A stretch of DNA of 64,000 nucleotides from positions 36,025 to 100,024 of the forward strand of contig JBKPPF010000015.1 of assembly GCA_046733475.1 (NCBI GenBank), given 5' to 3'. Both the position numbers and the translations under genes were made by a program. This document shows, in pieces, positions 23,900 to 32,263 of this stretch. The first letter of the stretch is position 1. Every line of letters starts with the position of its first letter. The stretch is from DATEOR01 sp046733475 (lineage in GTDB: Bacteria > Actinomycetota > Thermoleophilia > Gaiellales > Gaiellaceae). A model generated the notes under the pieces. That model had not been told where the DNA came from. It ran no database searches and was given only the letters and a program-made list of their open reading frames with translations.

Positions 23900-24904
23900 G
23901 TGAGCCGGGCCGCCCAGGCCAAGCCTCTCCCTGTCGCCCCGCCGCTCGACCGGCGCTCAGCGCGCCGGCGGGCGGCCTGGCGCCGCCGCGGCCAGGTGCT
24001 GGCCTTCATGAGCCCGTGGCTCCTCGGCTTCACCATCTTCTTCGGCTACCCGCTGGTCATGACCGCGTACTACTCGTTCACCCATTACGACCTGCTCTCG
24101 GCGCCGAAGTGGGTCGGCCTCGCCAATTACAAGTACCTCTTCACCGGCGACCAGCGGATTTGGCCGGCGGTCTCGAACACGCTCTGGATAATCGCCGTGG
24201 CGGTGCCGCTGAACGCCATCTTCGCCTTCGGCGTCGCGCTGATGCTCTCGCGCGCGCGTCGCGGGATCGGGTTCTTCCGCACAGTTTTCTATCTGCCCGC
24301 GCTCGTGCCTCCGGTCGCAGCGACCCTCGGCTTCGTCTACCTGTTGAACCCGGGCACGGGCCCGGTCAACAACTTCCTCCGCCATCTCGGGCTCCCTGAC
24401 CCGCTCTGGTTCGACTCCCCGACTTGGTCGAAGCCGTCGCTCGTTTTGCTAGGCCTCTGGGGCGTCGGCAACCTGATGATCATCTTCCTCGCGGCGGTCA
24501 TCGACGTGCCGCGGCATCTGTACGAGTCGGCTGAGCTCGACGGCGCGGGGGCCTGGCAGAGCATGCGTTGGGTCACCCTCCCGACGATCAGCCCGGTGAT
24601 CCTCTTTGCAGTCGTCATCGGAGTCATCGAAGGACTGCAGTACTTCACGCAGGCCTACGTCGCGAGCACCATTGCCGCTGGTTCGGCCGCGTCTGCGACG
24701 GAGGGTGCCAACTCCCTCGGCTATCCGCTCGACTCGACTCTGTTCTATCCCGTGCTGCTCTACCAGCAGGGCTTCCGCTACTTCAACATGGGCTACGCCT
24801 CGGCGATGGCGATGCTCCTGCTCGCGGTCGCATTCGCCGTCACCGTCATCATCGTCCGCAACTCGCGCCGTTGGGTGCACTATCAGGCGCCGGCCATCCG
24901 GTGA
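23900..24904 (+). CDS. ABC sugar permease, MalF type
   Basis: A 334-residue inner-membrane permease with six predicted helices. The cytoplasmic EAA loop reads ESAELDGAGAWQSMRWVTLPTISP, which docks the ATPase. It starts with a GTG one base after the binding-protein stop. It has an insertion rich in small residues (STIAAGSAASATEGANSLGYP) between helices 5 and 6, as is common in actinobacterial sugar permeases. Confidence 0.93.
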   Translation: MSRAAQAKPLPVAPPLDRRSARRRAAWRRRGQVLAFMSPWLLGFTIFFGYPLVMTAYYSFTHYDLLSAPKWVGLANYKYLFTGDQRIWPAVSNTLWIIAVAVPLNAIFAFGVALMLSRARRGIGFFRTVFYLPALVPPVAATLGFVYLLNPGTGPVNNFLRHLGLPDPLWFDSPTWSKPSLVLLGLWGVGNLMIIFLAAVIDVPRHLYESAELDGAGAWQSMRWVTLPTISPVILFAVVIGVIEGLQYFTQAYVASTIAAGSAASATEGANSLGYPLDSTLFYPVLLYQQGFRYFNMGYASAMAMLLLAVAFAVTVIIVRNSRRWVHYQAPAIR

Positions 24905-25791
24905 CGAGCGCGACCGCACCGGCCCAGTCGCCCGCCCTCGTGCGACGCAAGCCCCCTGCACACGTCCGCCGCCGGCGCTTACTCGTCGCGGTCGCCGACC
25001 ACAGCCTCCTCATCGTCGCCGCGCTCGTCTTCCTCGCTCCGTTCGTCTTCATTGTTCTGACCGCGTTCATGACGAACGAGCAGGCGCTCTCGCCCGATCT
25101 CTGGCCACATCCGTTCCGCTTCCAGAACTTCGCCGATGTCTTCAACGAGGCACCCCTCTGGCGCTACGCGTTGAATTCCCTCATCTACGGCGGCCTTGCG
25201 ACGCTCTTCCTCCTCGCGTCGAGCATCCCGGTCGCCTATGCGCTCGCGAAGCTGCGGTGGCGGGGTCGCGAGGCCGCATTCCTGGTCGTTCTCGTCGCCA
25301 TGTTGCTCCCACCGCAGGTGACGGTGATTCCCGTCTACGTCATGTGGGCGAAGCTCCATCTCGTCGGGAGCCTCTGGCCGCTCATCCTGCCGAACCTGCT
25401 CGGCGACGCCTTCTCGATCTTCCTCCTGCGGCAGTTCTTCCTCACGATCCCGGACGAGTACCTCGACGCCGCGCGCGTGGACGGCTGCGGAGAGTTCCGC
25501 ATCCTGACGACGGTTGTCCTGCGGCTCACCAAGCCGGCGATCGCGGCGGTCGCGCTGTTCTCATTTCTCTTCTGCTTCAACGACTTCTTCGGGCCCCTCC
25601 TGTACACCGGCGAGAGCCCTGACAACTGGACGCTCTCGGTCGGCCTCGCCCAGTTCCGCACGATTCACCAGGTGCAATGGAACCTGACGATGGCGGCAAC
25701 GCTCATCGTCATCGCGCCGGTCGTCCTCCTCTTTTTCTTCGCGCAGCGGGCCTTCGTCGAGGGCGTGACGCTGACGGGGGTGAAGGGATGA
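24901..25791 (+). CDS. ABC sugar permease, MalG type
   Basis: A 296-residue permease that pairs with the preceding one. The EAA loop reads LDAARVDGCGEFRILTTVVLRLTKP, and TGESPDNWTLSVGLAQF is typical of MalG-like subunits. The GTG start overlaps the previous stop by four bases and its own end overlaps the GH4 gene. Confidence 0.93.
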   Translation: MTSATAPAQSPALVRRKPPAHVRRRRLLVAVADHSLLIVAALVFLAPFVFIVLTAFMTNEQALSPDLWPHPFRFQNFADVFNEAPLWRYALNSLIYGGLATLFLLASSIPVAYALAKLRWRGREAAFLVVLVAMLLPPQVTVIPVYVMWAKLHLVGSLWPLILPNLLGDAFSIFLLRQFFLTIPDEYLDAARVDGCGEFRILTTVVLRLTKPAIAAVALFSFLFCFNDFFGPLLYTGESPDNWTLSVGLAQFRTIHQVQWNLTMAATLIVIAPVVLLFFFAQRAFVEGVTLTGVKG

Positions 25792-27053
25792 AGATCGCAG
25801 TCATCGGCGGCGGCTCCACTTACACCCCCGAGCTCGTCAGCGGGCTCGCCCGCGAGCGCGAACGGCTTCCCGTGCGCGAGCTCGTCCTGCAGGACATCGA
25901 CGCTGATCGCCGGGAGGTCGTGGGCGGCCTCGCCGCGCGCATGCTCGAGCGGGACGGCTTCGAGGGAGAGCTCGTCCTCACCGACGACCTCGATCGCGCC
26001 GTCGACGGGGCAGACTTCGTCCTCGTCCAGATCCGGGTCGGCGGCCAAGAGGCGCGCCTTTCGGACGAGACGGTGCCTCTGGCCTGCGGCTGCATCGGAC
26101 AGGAGACGACGGGCGCCGGCGGATTCGCCAAGGCGATGCGGACGGTCCCCATCGTTCTCGACATCGCGGAGCGCGTGAGTGAGCTCGCTGCGGATGACGC
26201 CTGGATCATCGACTTCACCAACCCGGTCGGAATCGTGACGCGCGCTCTGCTGGACGCGGGTCATCGGGCCGTCGGGCTGTGCAACGTCGCGATCGGCTTC
26301 CAGCGGAGGTTCGCCGGACTCCTCGGCGTCGAGCCGGACCGGGTTCTCGTCGACCAGGTGGGGCTCAACCACCTCACGTGGGTGCGGGCGGTCCGCGTCG
26401 AGGGCGACGACGTCCTGCCCGAGGTCCTCGCCGAGCACGGCGAAACGCTCGCCGCCGAGGCCGGCCTTGCCCCCGAGCTCGTCGCCGAGCTCGGGGTCGT
26501 GCCCTCCTACTACCTGCATTACTTCTACGAGCACGACGCCGTTCTCGCGGAGCAGCTCGAAGGAACGCCTCGCGCGAAGACGGTGATGGAGATCGAACGC
26601 GGGCTGCTCGAGCTCTACCGAGATCCGACGCTCAACGAGAAGCCGGCTCTCCTCGAGCAGCGCGGAGGGGCGTATTACAGCGAGGCTGCGACCGGCCTTG
26701 CGGCCTCCCTCGCCGCCGGCTCCGGCGAGACGCACGTCGTCGACCTCCGTAATGGAGGGACGCTCGCCGGCCTTGCCGACGACGACGCTGTGGAAGTACC
26801 GGCACGGGTGGAGCGCGGGGGTCCCGTCCCGCTCGCCCAGGCCCCGTTCGCGCCGGAGCTCCTCGGCCTCGCCCAGCACGTAGCCGCCTACGAGCGCCTG
26901 ACAGCAGAGGCGGCGGTCACCCGCGACCTCGAGACCGCGCGTAAGGCGCTCCTCGCCCATCCGCTCATCGGCCAGTGGGGCCTGAGCGTTGGCCTGCTGG
27001 AGCGGCTGATCGCAGCGGGCCACCTCCCGACCCTCGTGGAGACCGCGGCGTGA
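25788..27053 (+). CDS. Glycoside hydrolase family 4 (6-phospho-beta-glucosidase-like)
   Basis: A 421-residue NAD- and metal-dependent glycosidase. The Rossmann motif is AVIGGGSTYTPELV, the metal-site residues lie in DFTNPVGI, GLCNVAIGF and VGLNHLTWVR. GH4 enzymes act by oxidation at C3 and elimination, in the cytosol, and many require a 6-phosphorylated sugar. Here import is by an ABC transporter, not a PTS, and a kinase gene follows, so the true substrate may be a non-phosphorylated or intracellularly phosphorylated disaccharide. The ATG overlaps the permease stop by four bases. Confidence 0.9.
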   Translation: MKIAVIGGGSTYTPELVSGLARERERLPVRELVLQDIDADRREVVGGLAARMLERDGFEGELVLTDDLDRAVDGADFVLVQIRVGGQEARLSDETVPLACGCIGQETTGAGGFAKAMRTVPIVLDIAERVSELAADDAWIIDFTNPVGIVTRALLDAGHRAVGLCNVAIGFQRRFAGLLGVEPDRVLVDQVGLNHLTWVRAVRVEGDDVLPEVLAEHGETLAAEAGLAPELVAELGVVPSYYLHYFYEHDAVLAEQLEGTPRAKTVMEIERGLLELYRDPTLNEKPALLEQRGGAYYSEAATGLAASLAAGSGETHVVDLRNGGTLAGLADDDAVEVPARVERGGPVPLAQAPFAPELLGLAQHVAAYERLTAEAAVTRDLETARKALLAHPLIGQWGLSVGLLERLIAAGHLPTLVETAA

Positions 27054-28045
27054 AGAACGCGCTCGCAGTCGACGGTGGCAACTCGAAGACGGACGTCGCG
27101 GTCGTCTCGGCCGAGGGCGACGTGCTCGGCTTTGCGCGCGGCCCCGCGAGCTCGCCCCACCACATCGGCGTCCAGGGCACGGTGGAAATCGTCGCGGAGC
27201 TGATCGAAGAGGCGCTCGGCCGGCCGCCTCAAGGGCGGGTCGCGGACGTCGCCGCACTCCTCATGGCGGGGGTCGACTTCCCGGCCGAGGAGGACGAGGT
27301 CCGCGCCGCCGTCGCGGCACGCGGCTGGGCGGATGAGATCTTCGTCGGGAACGACACCTTCGCGGTCCTCCGCGCAGGGACGGAGCGCGGCTGGGGCGTC
27401 GCCGTCGTGTGCGGCGCGGGAATCAACTGCGTCGGCGTGGCGCCCGACGGCCGGCATGCCCGCTTCCCCGCGCTCGGCGCGACCACGGGCGACTGGGGAG
27501 GCGGTTTCGACGTCGGCCTCGCAGCCACCTCAGCCGCTGCGCGAAGCGAGGACGGGCGCGGTCCTACCACGTCGCTCGAACGCCTCGTCCCGGCCCACTT
27601 CGGGGTCGACACGCCACTCGAACTGGCAGAGGAGATCCACCGCGGCGCCATCTCGATGAGCCGCCTCGAGGAGCTTCCCCCAGTCGTCTTCGCTGCGGCT
27701 GCCGACGATGCGGTCGCCGCGCAGATCGTCGACCGACTCGCCTCGGAGGTCGTGGCTCTCTCCCGGGTCGCGCTCAAGCGCCTCGACCTCACCGAGCAGC
27801 CGGTCGAGCTCCTTCTCGGCGGCGGGCTCTTGCAGGCCGGGGACGGACGGCTCCTCGACCGCATCGAGGCTGGAATGCGCGAGGTCGGAACCGAGATCAC
27901 GGTGCGCCGCTCGTCCTCCCCACCGATCGTGGGTGCCGTTCTTCTTGCCCTCGACGCCATCGGCGCCCCGCCGGAAGCCCAGGGGCGGGCCCGCGATCAG
28001 GTCGGGCAGGCGGCCGGTGGCGCGGAAAGGATGCCCGTTGGCTGA
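27050..28045 (+). CDS. BadF/BadG/BcrA-type sugar kinase (N-acetylglucosamine/glucosamine kinase-like)
   Basis: A 331-residue ASKHA-fold kinase. The phosphate-1 loop is AVDGGNSKTDVAVV, the second DxG-type loop lies in GWGVAVVCGAGINCVG, and the adenosine motif is LLLGGGLLQAGDG. Members phosphorylate GlcNAc, glucosamine or MurNAc with ATP. A GTG start overlaps the GH4 stop by four bases. With the SIS protein and deacetylase in the same operon an aminosugar substrate is likely, but not proven by sequence. Confidence 0.82.
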   Translation: MKNALAVDGGNSKTDVAVVSAEGDVLGFARGPASSPHHIGVQGTVEIVAELIEEALGRPPQGRVADVAALLMAGVDFPAEEDEVRAAVAARGWADEIFVGNDTFAVLRAGTERGWGVAVVCGAGINCVGVAPDGRHARFPALGATTGDWGGGFDVGLAATSAAARSEDGRGPTTSLERLVPAHFGVDTPLELAEEIHRGAISMSRLEELPPVVFAAAADDAVAAQIVDRLASEVVALSRVALKRLDLTEQPVELLLGGGLLQAGDGRLLDRIEAGMREVGTEITVRRSSSPPIVGAVLLALDAIGAPPEAQGRARDQVGQAAGGAERMPVG

Positions 28046-29114
28046 CGTTCGCTTCGAGCAGGCGACCAAGATCTACGCGGGCACCGATGCCCCTGCGGTC
28101 GACGCACTCGACCTCCACATCGAGAACGGAGAGTTCGTCGTCCTCGTCGGCCCGTCTGGATCGGGGAAGACGACTGCTTTGCGCATGCTCGCGGGCCTCG
28201 AGGAGGTGGACGCGGGGGCGATCTACATCGGCGACCGCGATGTCACCGATCTGGCGCCGAAGAAACGCGACGTCGCGATGGTCTTCCAGAACTACGCGCT
28301 TTACCCGTATTTGACCGTCGAGGCGAACATCGGCTTTCCACTACGCATCGCACGCGTCAAGAAGGAGGAGCGTGCGGAACGGGTGATCGAGGTCGCCAAG
28401 CTCCTCGGCCTCGAGCCGTACCTCCAGCGCAAGCCCGGCCAGCTTTCCGGCGGCCAACGGCAGCGAGTCGCGATGGGCCGGGCCATCGTCCGCCAGCCGT
28501 CAGTGTTCCTCATGGACGAGCCGCTGTCGAACCTGGACGCGAAGCTACGCGTGCAGATGCGCGCTGACGTCGCCGCGCTCCAGGCCCGCCTCGGCGTGAC
28601 GACGGTGTACGTCACGCACGACCAGTCCGAGGCGATGACGCTCGGGAACCGCGTCGTCGTCATGTCGGACGGGCGCGTGCAGCAATGCGGCCCGCCCCGC
28701 GAGCTCTACGAGTCGCCGACCAACACCTTCGTGGCGAGCTTCATCGGCTCGCCGGCGATGAACCTCCTGACCGTCCCGGTCGAGCGTGGCACGCTCACCA
28801 TCGGCGGCGAGCCCGTCCAAGTGCCCCCCGCCGCAGCGGCGAACGGCCGCGCGAGCCTCGTGCTCGGATTCCGGCCCGAGGCGCTGACCCTCGCGCCCGA
28901 GGGGATCCCGGCCGAGGTCGAAGTCGTCGAGGAGATCGGGGCGGATGCCTACGTCTTCTGTGTCGCCGAGGTGGCCGGGGAGACGACGAAGCTCGTTGCG
29001 CGAACGGACTGGCGGAGCGCCCCCGAGCGCGGCGAGCGGGTCAAGCTCAAGCCTCACACCGACGAGGCCCATGTCTTCGACCCTGAGACCGGCCATCGGA
29101 TCGGCGAGACATGA
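28038..29114 (+). CDS. Sugar ABC transporter ATP-binding protein (MsmX/UgpC type)
   Basis: A 358-residue ATPase. Walker A is GPSGSGKT (38-45), then the Q-loop in MVFQNYALYP, the signature LSGGQRQR, Walker B FLMDEPLSNLD, the H-loop VTHDQSEA and a C-terminal TOBE domain from about residue 285. It energises the two permeases upstream. The TTG start overlaps the kinase stop by eight bases. Many actinobacterial sugar operons lack their own ATPase, so its presence makes this cassette self-sufficient. Confidence 0.94.
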   Translation: MADVRFEQATKIYAGTDAPAVDALDLHIENGEFVVLVGPSGSGKTTALRMLAGLEEVDAGAIYIGDRDVTDLAPKKRDVAMVFQNYALYPYLTVEANIGFPLRIARVKKEERAERVIEVAKLLGLEPYLQRKPGQLSGGQRQRVAMGRAIVRQPSVFLMDEPLSNLDAKLRVQMRADVAALQARLGVTTVYVTHDQSEAMTLGNRVVVMSDGRVQQCGPPRELYESPTNTFVASFIGSPAMNLLTVPVERGTLTIGGEPVQVPPAAAANGRASLVLGFRPEALTLAPEGIPAEVEVVEEIGADAYVFCVAEVAGETTKLVARTDWRSAPERGERVKLKPHTDEAHVFDPETGHRIGET

Positions 29115-30163
29115 GCCGCCCGGGTGCACTCTTCCTCTCCGAGATACGCGGCCAACCGACCGCGATCGGCAGGCTGCTCGAGCACACCTCCGAGTACGAC
29201 GCGATCGCCGCGGAGATCACGAAGCGCGCTCCAGCTCCGATCCGGCTCGTGGGACACGGCTCCTCGGACGCGGCGGCGTCCTACGGCGTCTATGCGTTCG
29301 GGGTGCTCGCCGGGCTCACCGCGATGCGAGACTCGATCTCGCTGACGACCTACTATGACGCGAGGCTCGACGTCTCGAGATCGGCCGTCATCGCCCTCTC
29401 GCAGTCGGGCCAGACACGGGACGTGGTCGAGTACGTGGAACGGATGCGGGCCCGCGGCGCCTTCACCGTCGCTCTCACCAACGATCCTCGCTCCGCACTC
29501 GCGCGGGCGGCGGAAGCGACCCTCCCGCTCCTCGCGGGGCCGGAACGATCCGTCGCAGCCTCAAAGACCTACATGAACCAGCTCGCCTCGCTCGCGCTCC
29601 TCGCGGGCGGAGCGGCCGACAAGGTACGGAAGGTCGCTGACGGCCTGCGGCGCGTCACCGAGCAGATGGCCGAGATGCTCGACCCGCTCGCCCTTCGCGC
29701 CGGCGAGATCGCTCCCGCCTTCACCTACGTCGAGCGGATGTTCGTCATCGGCCGTGGTTTCGAGCTCTCCACCGCACGGGAGGTCGCGCTCAAGCTGACC
29801 GAGACGTGTCGCGTCGCAGCGGAGCCGTTGACCGCCACGGACCTCGCGCACGGGCCGGTCGCAGCGATCGAAGCCCTCTTCCCGGTCTGGGCGATCGCTT
29901 CGCACGACGAGACGCTCGCGGCGGTCATCGAGGCGGCCGTCCGCGCTCGAGCGGCGGGCGCAACTCTCGTCGCGAGCGGGAGCGCGGCGGCCAGGATCCC
30001 ACATGCGGCCTTCTCGCTTCCCGTGCCGCGCCCTCCCCGGCCTGCGTTCGCGCCGCTGCTCTCTGTCGTGGCCGGCCAGCTCTTCGCGGCGGCGCTGGCT
30101 CGGGCCAAAGGGCTCGACGCGGACCATCCCGAGCAGTTGACCAAGGTCACGCTCGCGCAGTAG
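29111..30163 (+). CDS. Two-SIS-domain sugar isomerase/deaminase (GlmS-C/NagB-II/AgaS-like)
   Basis: A 350-residue protein with tandem SIS domains (residues ~35-170 and ~195-330). VGHGSSDAAASYG and ALSQSGQTRDVVEYVE match the phospho-sugar loop of the isomerase half of GlmS, and SVAASKTYMNQL and LTATDLAHGP match its second half. There is no glutaminase domain, so it should work as a glucosamine-6-phosphate deaminase or a related aldose-ketose isomerase. It overlaps the ATPase gene by four bases. No classical NagA or NagB is present in the cassette. Confidence 0.87.
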   Translation: MSRPGALFLSEIRGQPTAIGRLLEHTSEYDAIAAEITKRAPAPIRLVGHGSSDAAASYGVYAFGVLAGLTAMRDSISLTTYYDARLDVSRSAVIALSQSGQTRDVVEYVERMRARGAFTVALTNDPRSALARAAEATLPLLAGPERSVAASKTYMNQLASLALLAGGAADKVRKVADGLRRVTEQMAEMLDPLALRAGEIAPAFTYVERMFVIGRGFELSTAREVALKLTETCRVAAEPLTATDLAHGPVAAIEALFPVWAIASHDETLAAVIEAAVRARAAGATLVASGSAAARIPHAAFSLPVPRPPRPAFAPLLSVVAGQLFAAALARAKGLDADHPEQLTKVTLAQ

Positions 30164-30171
30164 TCGCGGTC

Positions 30172-30762
30172 GTGCGCGTCGCCCTCACCTTCGACACCGA
30201 GCATCCCGCTCGGCCGTGCGCTGGCGGCGTCCTCGAGCTCATCCTTGGCTCGCTCGCCCGTGCGGGCGCGCCGGCCACTTTCTTCGTCCAGGGACGCTGG
30301 GCCCGCTCGAGCCCCGACGAGGCGAGGAGAATCGGGTCGGCGGGCCACCTGATCGGAAACCACTCCCACCACCACGCGCCCATGGACTCGCTCACCGACG
30401 AGGGGTTCCGCGCGGACGTCCGCGAGGCCGGGGCAACCATCCAGGCCGTCACTGGGGTGGACCCGCGGCCCTGGTTTCGCTGCCCGTTCGGTGCAGGCAT
30501 GGACGACCCCGAGGTGGTCCGCCGCCTGGCTGAGCTGGGCTACTTGCACGTCGGTTGGGACGTCGACCCGCGGGACTGGCACGAGGACAACGACGCCGAG
30601 TCCGTCACGCGGGGAGTACTGGAGGGCATCCGCGGGCTGGACGATTCCGTCGTCCTGCTGCACTCCTGGCCGGACGCGACCGGAAGGGCTCTGCCGCGCA
30701 TCCTCAGCGGGCTCGCTGCGGAGGGAGCGCATCTCGTCGACGTCGCGACCCTCGGCGGTTAG
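30172..30762 (+). CDS. Cytosolic NodB-type polysaccharide/sugar deacetylase
   Basis: A 196-residue carbohydrate esterase family 4 domain. The catalytic TFDTEHP, the metal-binding HSHHHAPM and the RCPFGAG motif are all present, and LLHSWPD is the final motif. No signal peptide or membrane anchor is seen, so it should act inside the cell. The GTG at 30172, eight bases after the SIS stop, is the only near start and leaves an intact domain. As the last gene of an aminosugar operon it may remove the N-acetyl group from the imported sugar. Confidence 0.85.
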   Translation: MRVALTFDTEHPARPCAGGVLELILGSLARAGAPATFFVQGRWARSSPDEARRIGSAGHLIGNHSHHHAPMDSLTDEGFRADVREAGATIQAVTGVDPRPWFRCPFGAGMDDPEVVRRLAELGYLHVGWDVDPRDWHEDNDAESVTRGVLEGIRGLDDSVVLLHSWPDATGRALPRILSGLAAEGAHLVDVATLGG

Positions 30763-31079
30763 GCGGCGGAGCCTTCGATCTCGCGCGAACCGGAGCGCGA
30801 GGAGGCTCAGCGCCCGTGCGCACGACCTTCGCGAGCCTCTCCGAGGTACGAGCTACGAGCACTAGCCGCGGCGCCGCCGAGGTGGAGCGCCCGGCCCTCG
30901 AAGTCGTCGCCGGTGGAAGTCGTAAGCGACTCTCGACCAGCTGGACGAGTTTGCCCGGCATCGGTCCGGTACTGGCGACTCTCAAATAATCTTCAACTAG
31001 CAGGAAAGACCGATGAGCAGAAGGATCGAGCCCCTGGCCGAGAGCTACTACTCCGGGCGGTCCCGAGCCCTCCCGCTGG
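30763..31079. other. Intergenic stretch without a convincing gene
   Basis: This is the space between the two convergent units, the sugar cassette and the GFA gene. Open frames here lack family features. A plus-strand frame with LPGIGPVLATLK near 30960 looks like a fragment but has no start or partner. No hairpin terminator is obvious. Confidence 0.4.
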
Positions 31080-31757
31080 CTAACGGCTGAGCAGATCCTG
31101 GAAAGCGGGCTCGTCGCGAATCGGATCGAAGTCGGAGTCTCCCCTGGCCATCTCTCGAGAGCCCTCCCACATCTCGATCGCGCGGCGGAGGTGCTCGACG
31201 GCGTGGGCGGGCTCGCCCGCCAGGCTCTCGCAGCAGGCCGTGTTGTAGTAGAGCTGTCCGTCGTCGGGGTGGTCATCGATCAGCTCGCGGCCCTTGTCCG
31301 CCGCTTCGGCGTACCTGCCGGCGTCGTAGAGAGGTCGCACCGAGTCCCAGACGTCGGGGCCGGGACGCTGGATCGAGTCAGGGAGCCCGACCCACGGGTG
31401 CCGCCATGAGTCGTAGACCGACTCCGTCGGAGGGGGGAACGACGGGTCGGCGAACGACCCGACGGAGACGACGACGAGATCCGGCTCCGTCGGTTCCGTG
31501 TAGAAGACCTGCGAGCCGCAGTCGGGGCAGAAGTGGAAGACATGCTCCTTTCGGTCCGCCTCGTCGGAGACGCGCGCGTAGTCGCTGAAGCGTCCGCTGG
31601 CCTGCACTTGATCGGCCTTGAACGCCGCCTGGATCCCGAACGCGCTTCCGGTCCGACGCTGGCAGGCACGGCAGTTGCAGATCGAGACCGCGAACGGATC
31701 ACCCTCGACCTCGAGACGAAGTTGCCCGCAGTGACAGGCTGCATCCCGGGCGGCCAT
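31080..31757 (-). CDS. GFA-domain protein fused to a TPR-like C-terminus
   Basis: A 225-residue protein. Residues 1-110 form a GFA (glutathione-dependent formaldehyde-activating-like) zinc domain with CHCGQL, CNCRACQRRTGSAF and FCPDCGSQVFY, six cysteines at the expected places. The last ~80 residues (YDAGRYAEAADKGRELIDDH, LYYNTACCESLAGEPAHAVEHLRRAI) form two TPR-like helix pairs. The stand-alone GFA domain binds small thiols or carbon-sulfur substrates; its function is unclear in organisms without glutathione. The ATG at 31757 has TATCTT eight bases upstream, supporting this start. Confidence 0.8.
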   Translation of the reverse strand: MAARDAACHCGQLRLEVEGDPFAVSICNCRACQRRTGSAFGIQAAFKADQVQASGRFSDYARVSDEADRKEHVFHFCPDCGSQVFYTEPTEPDLVVVSVGSFADPSFPPPTESVYDSWRHPWVGLPDSIQRPGPDVWDSVRPLYDAGRYAEAADKGRELIDDHPDDGQLYYNTACCESLAGEPAHAVEHLRRAIEMWEGSREMARGDSDFDPIRDEPAFQDLLSR

Positions 31758-31771
31758 CGCGGCGAAAGATA
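31758..31771 (-). promoter_or_regulatory. Leaderless -10 box for the GFA-TPR gene
   Basis: TATCTT (31771-31766, minus) is eight bases from the ATG at 31757; no Shine-Dalgarno is seen. Confidence 0.55.
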
Positions 31772-32051
31772 ACGCTTGGAGCCCGACCCGATCAAAACCA
31801 GCTCCGCGACCGATTGGTCGCCCGGCTCGCCGGCGTGGGACGCCCTGGCTGAGCTCGCCTCCCTCCAAGGTTCAGCAACACCGCTTCGGGGCCGCTTCAA
31901 CGTCTTCCGCTCCCTGCAAGAGGCAGATGAGTTGAGGCGGGCACCTGAACCTATGAGAAGTCCCGGCACTGCGAAGGGCACCCGGCGACAGCAAGCCCGG
32001 TGTTGTCCCTTTCGTCGTCACCCCGGCAGTCGCCCTCTGACCGCTGAAGTC
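31772..32051. other. Gene-free region between the GFA gene and the tRNA
   Basis: No protein-like frame is supported. The minus-strand frame that crosses the tRNA encodes NPLVPGSNPGGP, a tRNA antisense artefact. If an element was inserted at this tRNA, an integrase gene would be expected here and none is seen. Confidence 0.45.
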
Positions 32052-32077
32052 GGAGGCCCCCGTTTGCGGGGGCCTCC
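32052..32077. terminator. GC-rich hairpin after the tRNA(CAU)
   Basis: A 10-bp stem GGAGGCCCCC / GGGGGCCTCC with a six-base loop lies four bases beyond the tRNA 3' end on the minus strand. It probably terminates or processes the tRNA transcript. Confidence 0.6.
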
Positions 32078-32080
32078 AAA

Positions 32081-32153
32081 TGGGCCCGCCAGGATTCGAA
32101 CCTGGGACCAACGGATTATGAGTCCGCTGCTCTGACCGCTGAGCTACGGGCCC
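32081..32153 (-). tRNA. tRNA with CAU anticodon (Ile2 or elongator Met)
   Basis: A complete 73-base cloverleaf on the minus strand, with 5' GGGCCCGTAGCTC, the anticodon loop CTCATAA and T loop TTCGAAT. CCA is not encoded. The anticodon CAU fits tRNA-Met(elongator) or the lysidine-modified tRNA-Ile2; the stretch GGACTCATAATCCGTTGGTC looks more like Ile2, but this is not decisive. Its 3' half is duplicated at 20146-20192. Confidence 0.93.
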
Positions 32154-32263
32154 TGCGCAGCTGAGCGTACCGCCTCGACAGCGCCGAACTGTTTCGGGCA
32201 CACTCGTCCCTGGCATAAGATGCCGGCGTCCCGAAACCCGACCGACGGAGGTGGGAGCTCGAG

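Noticed and set aside
25665..27257. 530-codon minus-strand open frame
   Set aside because: It is antisense to the GH4 gene and kinase start; the plus-strand genes have clear catalytic motifs and overlapping starts and stops.
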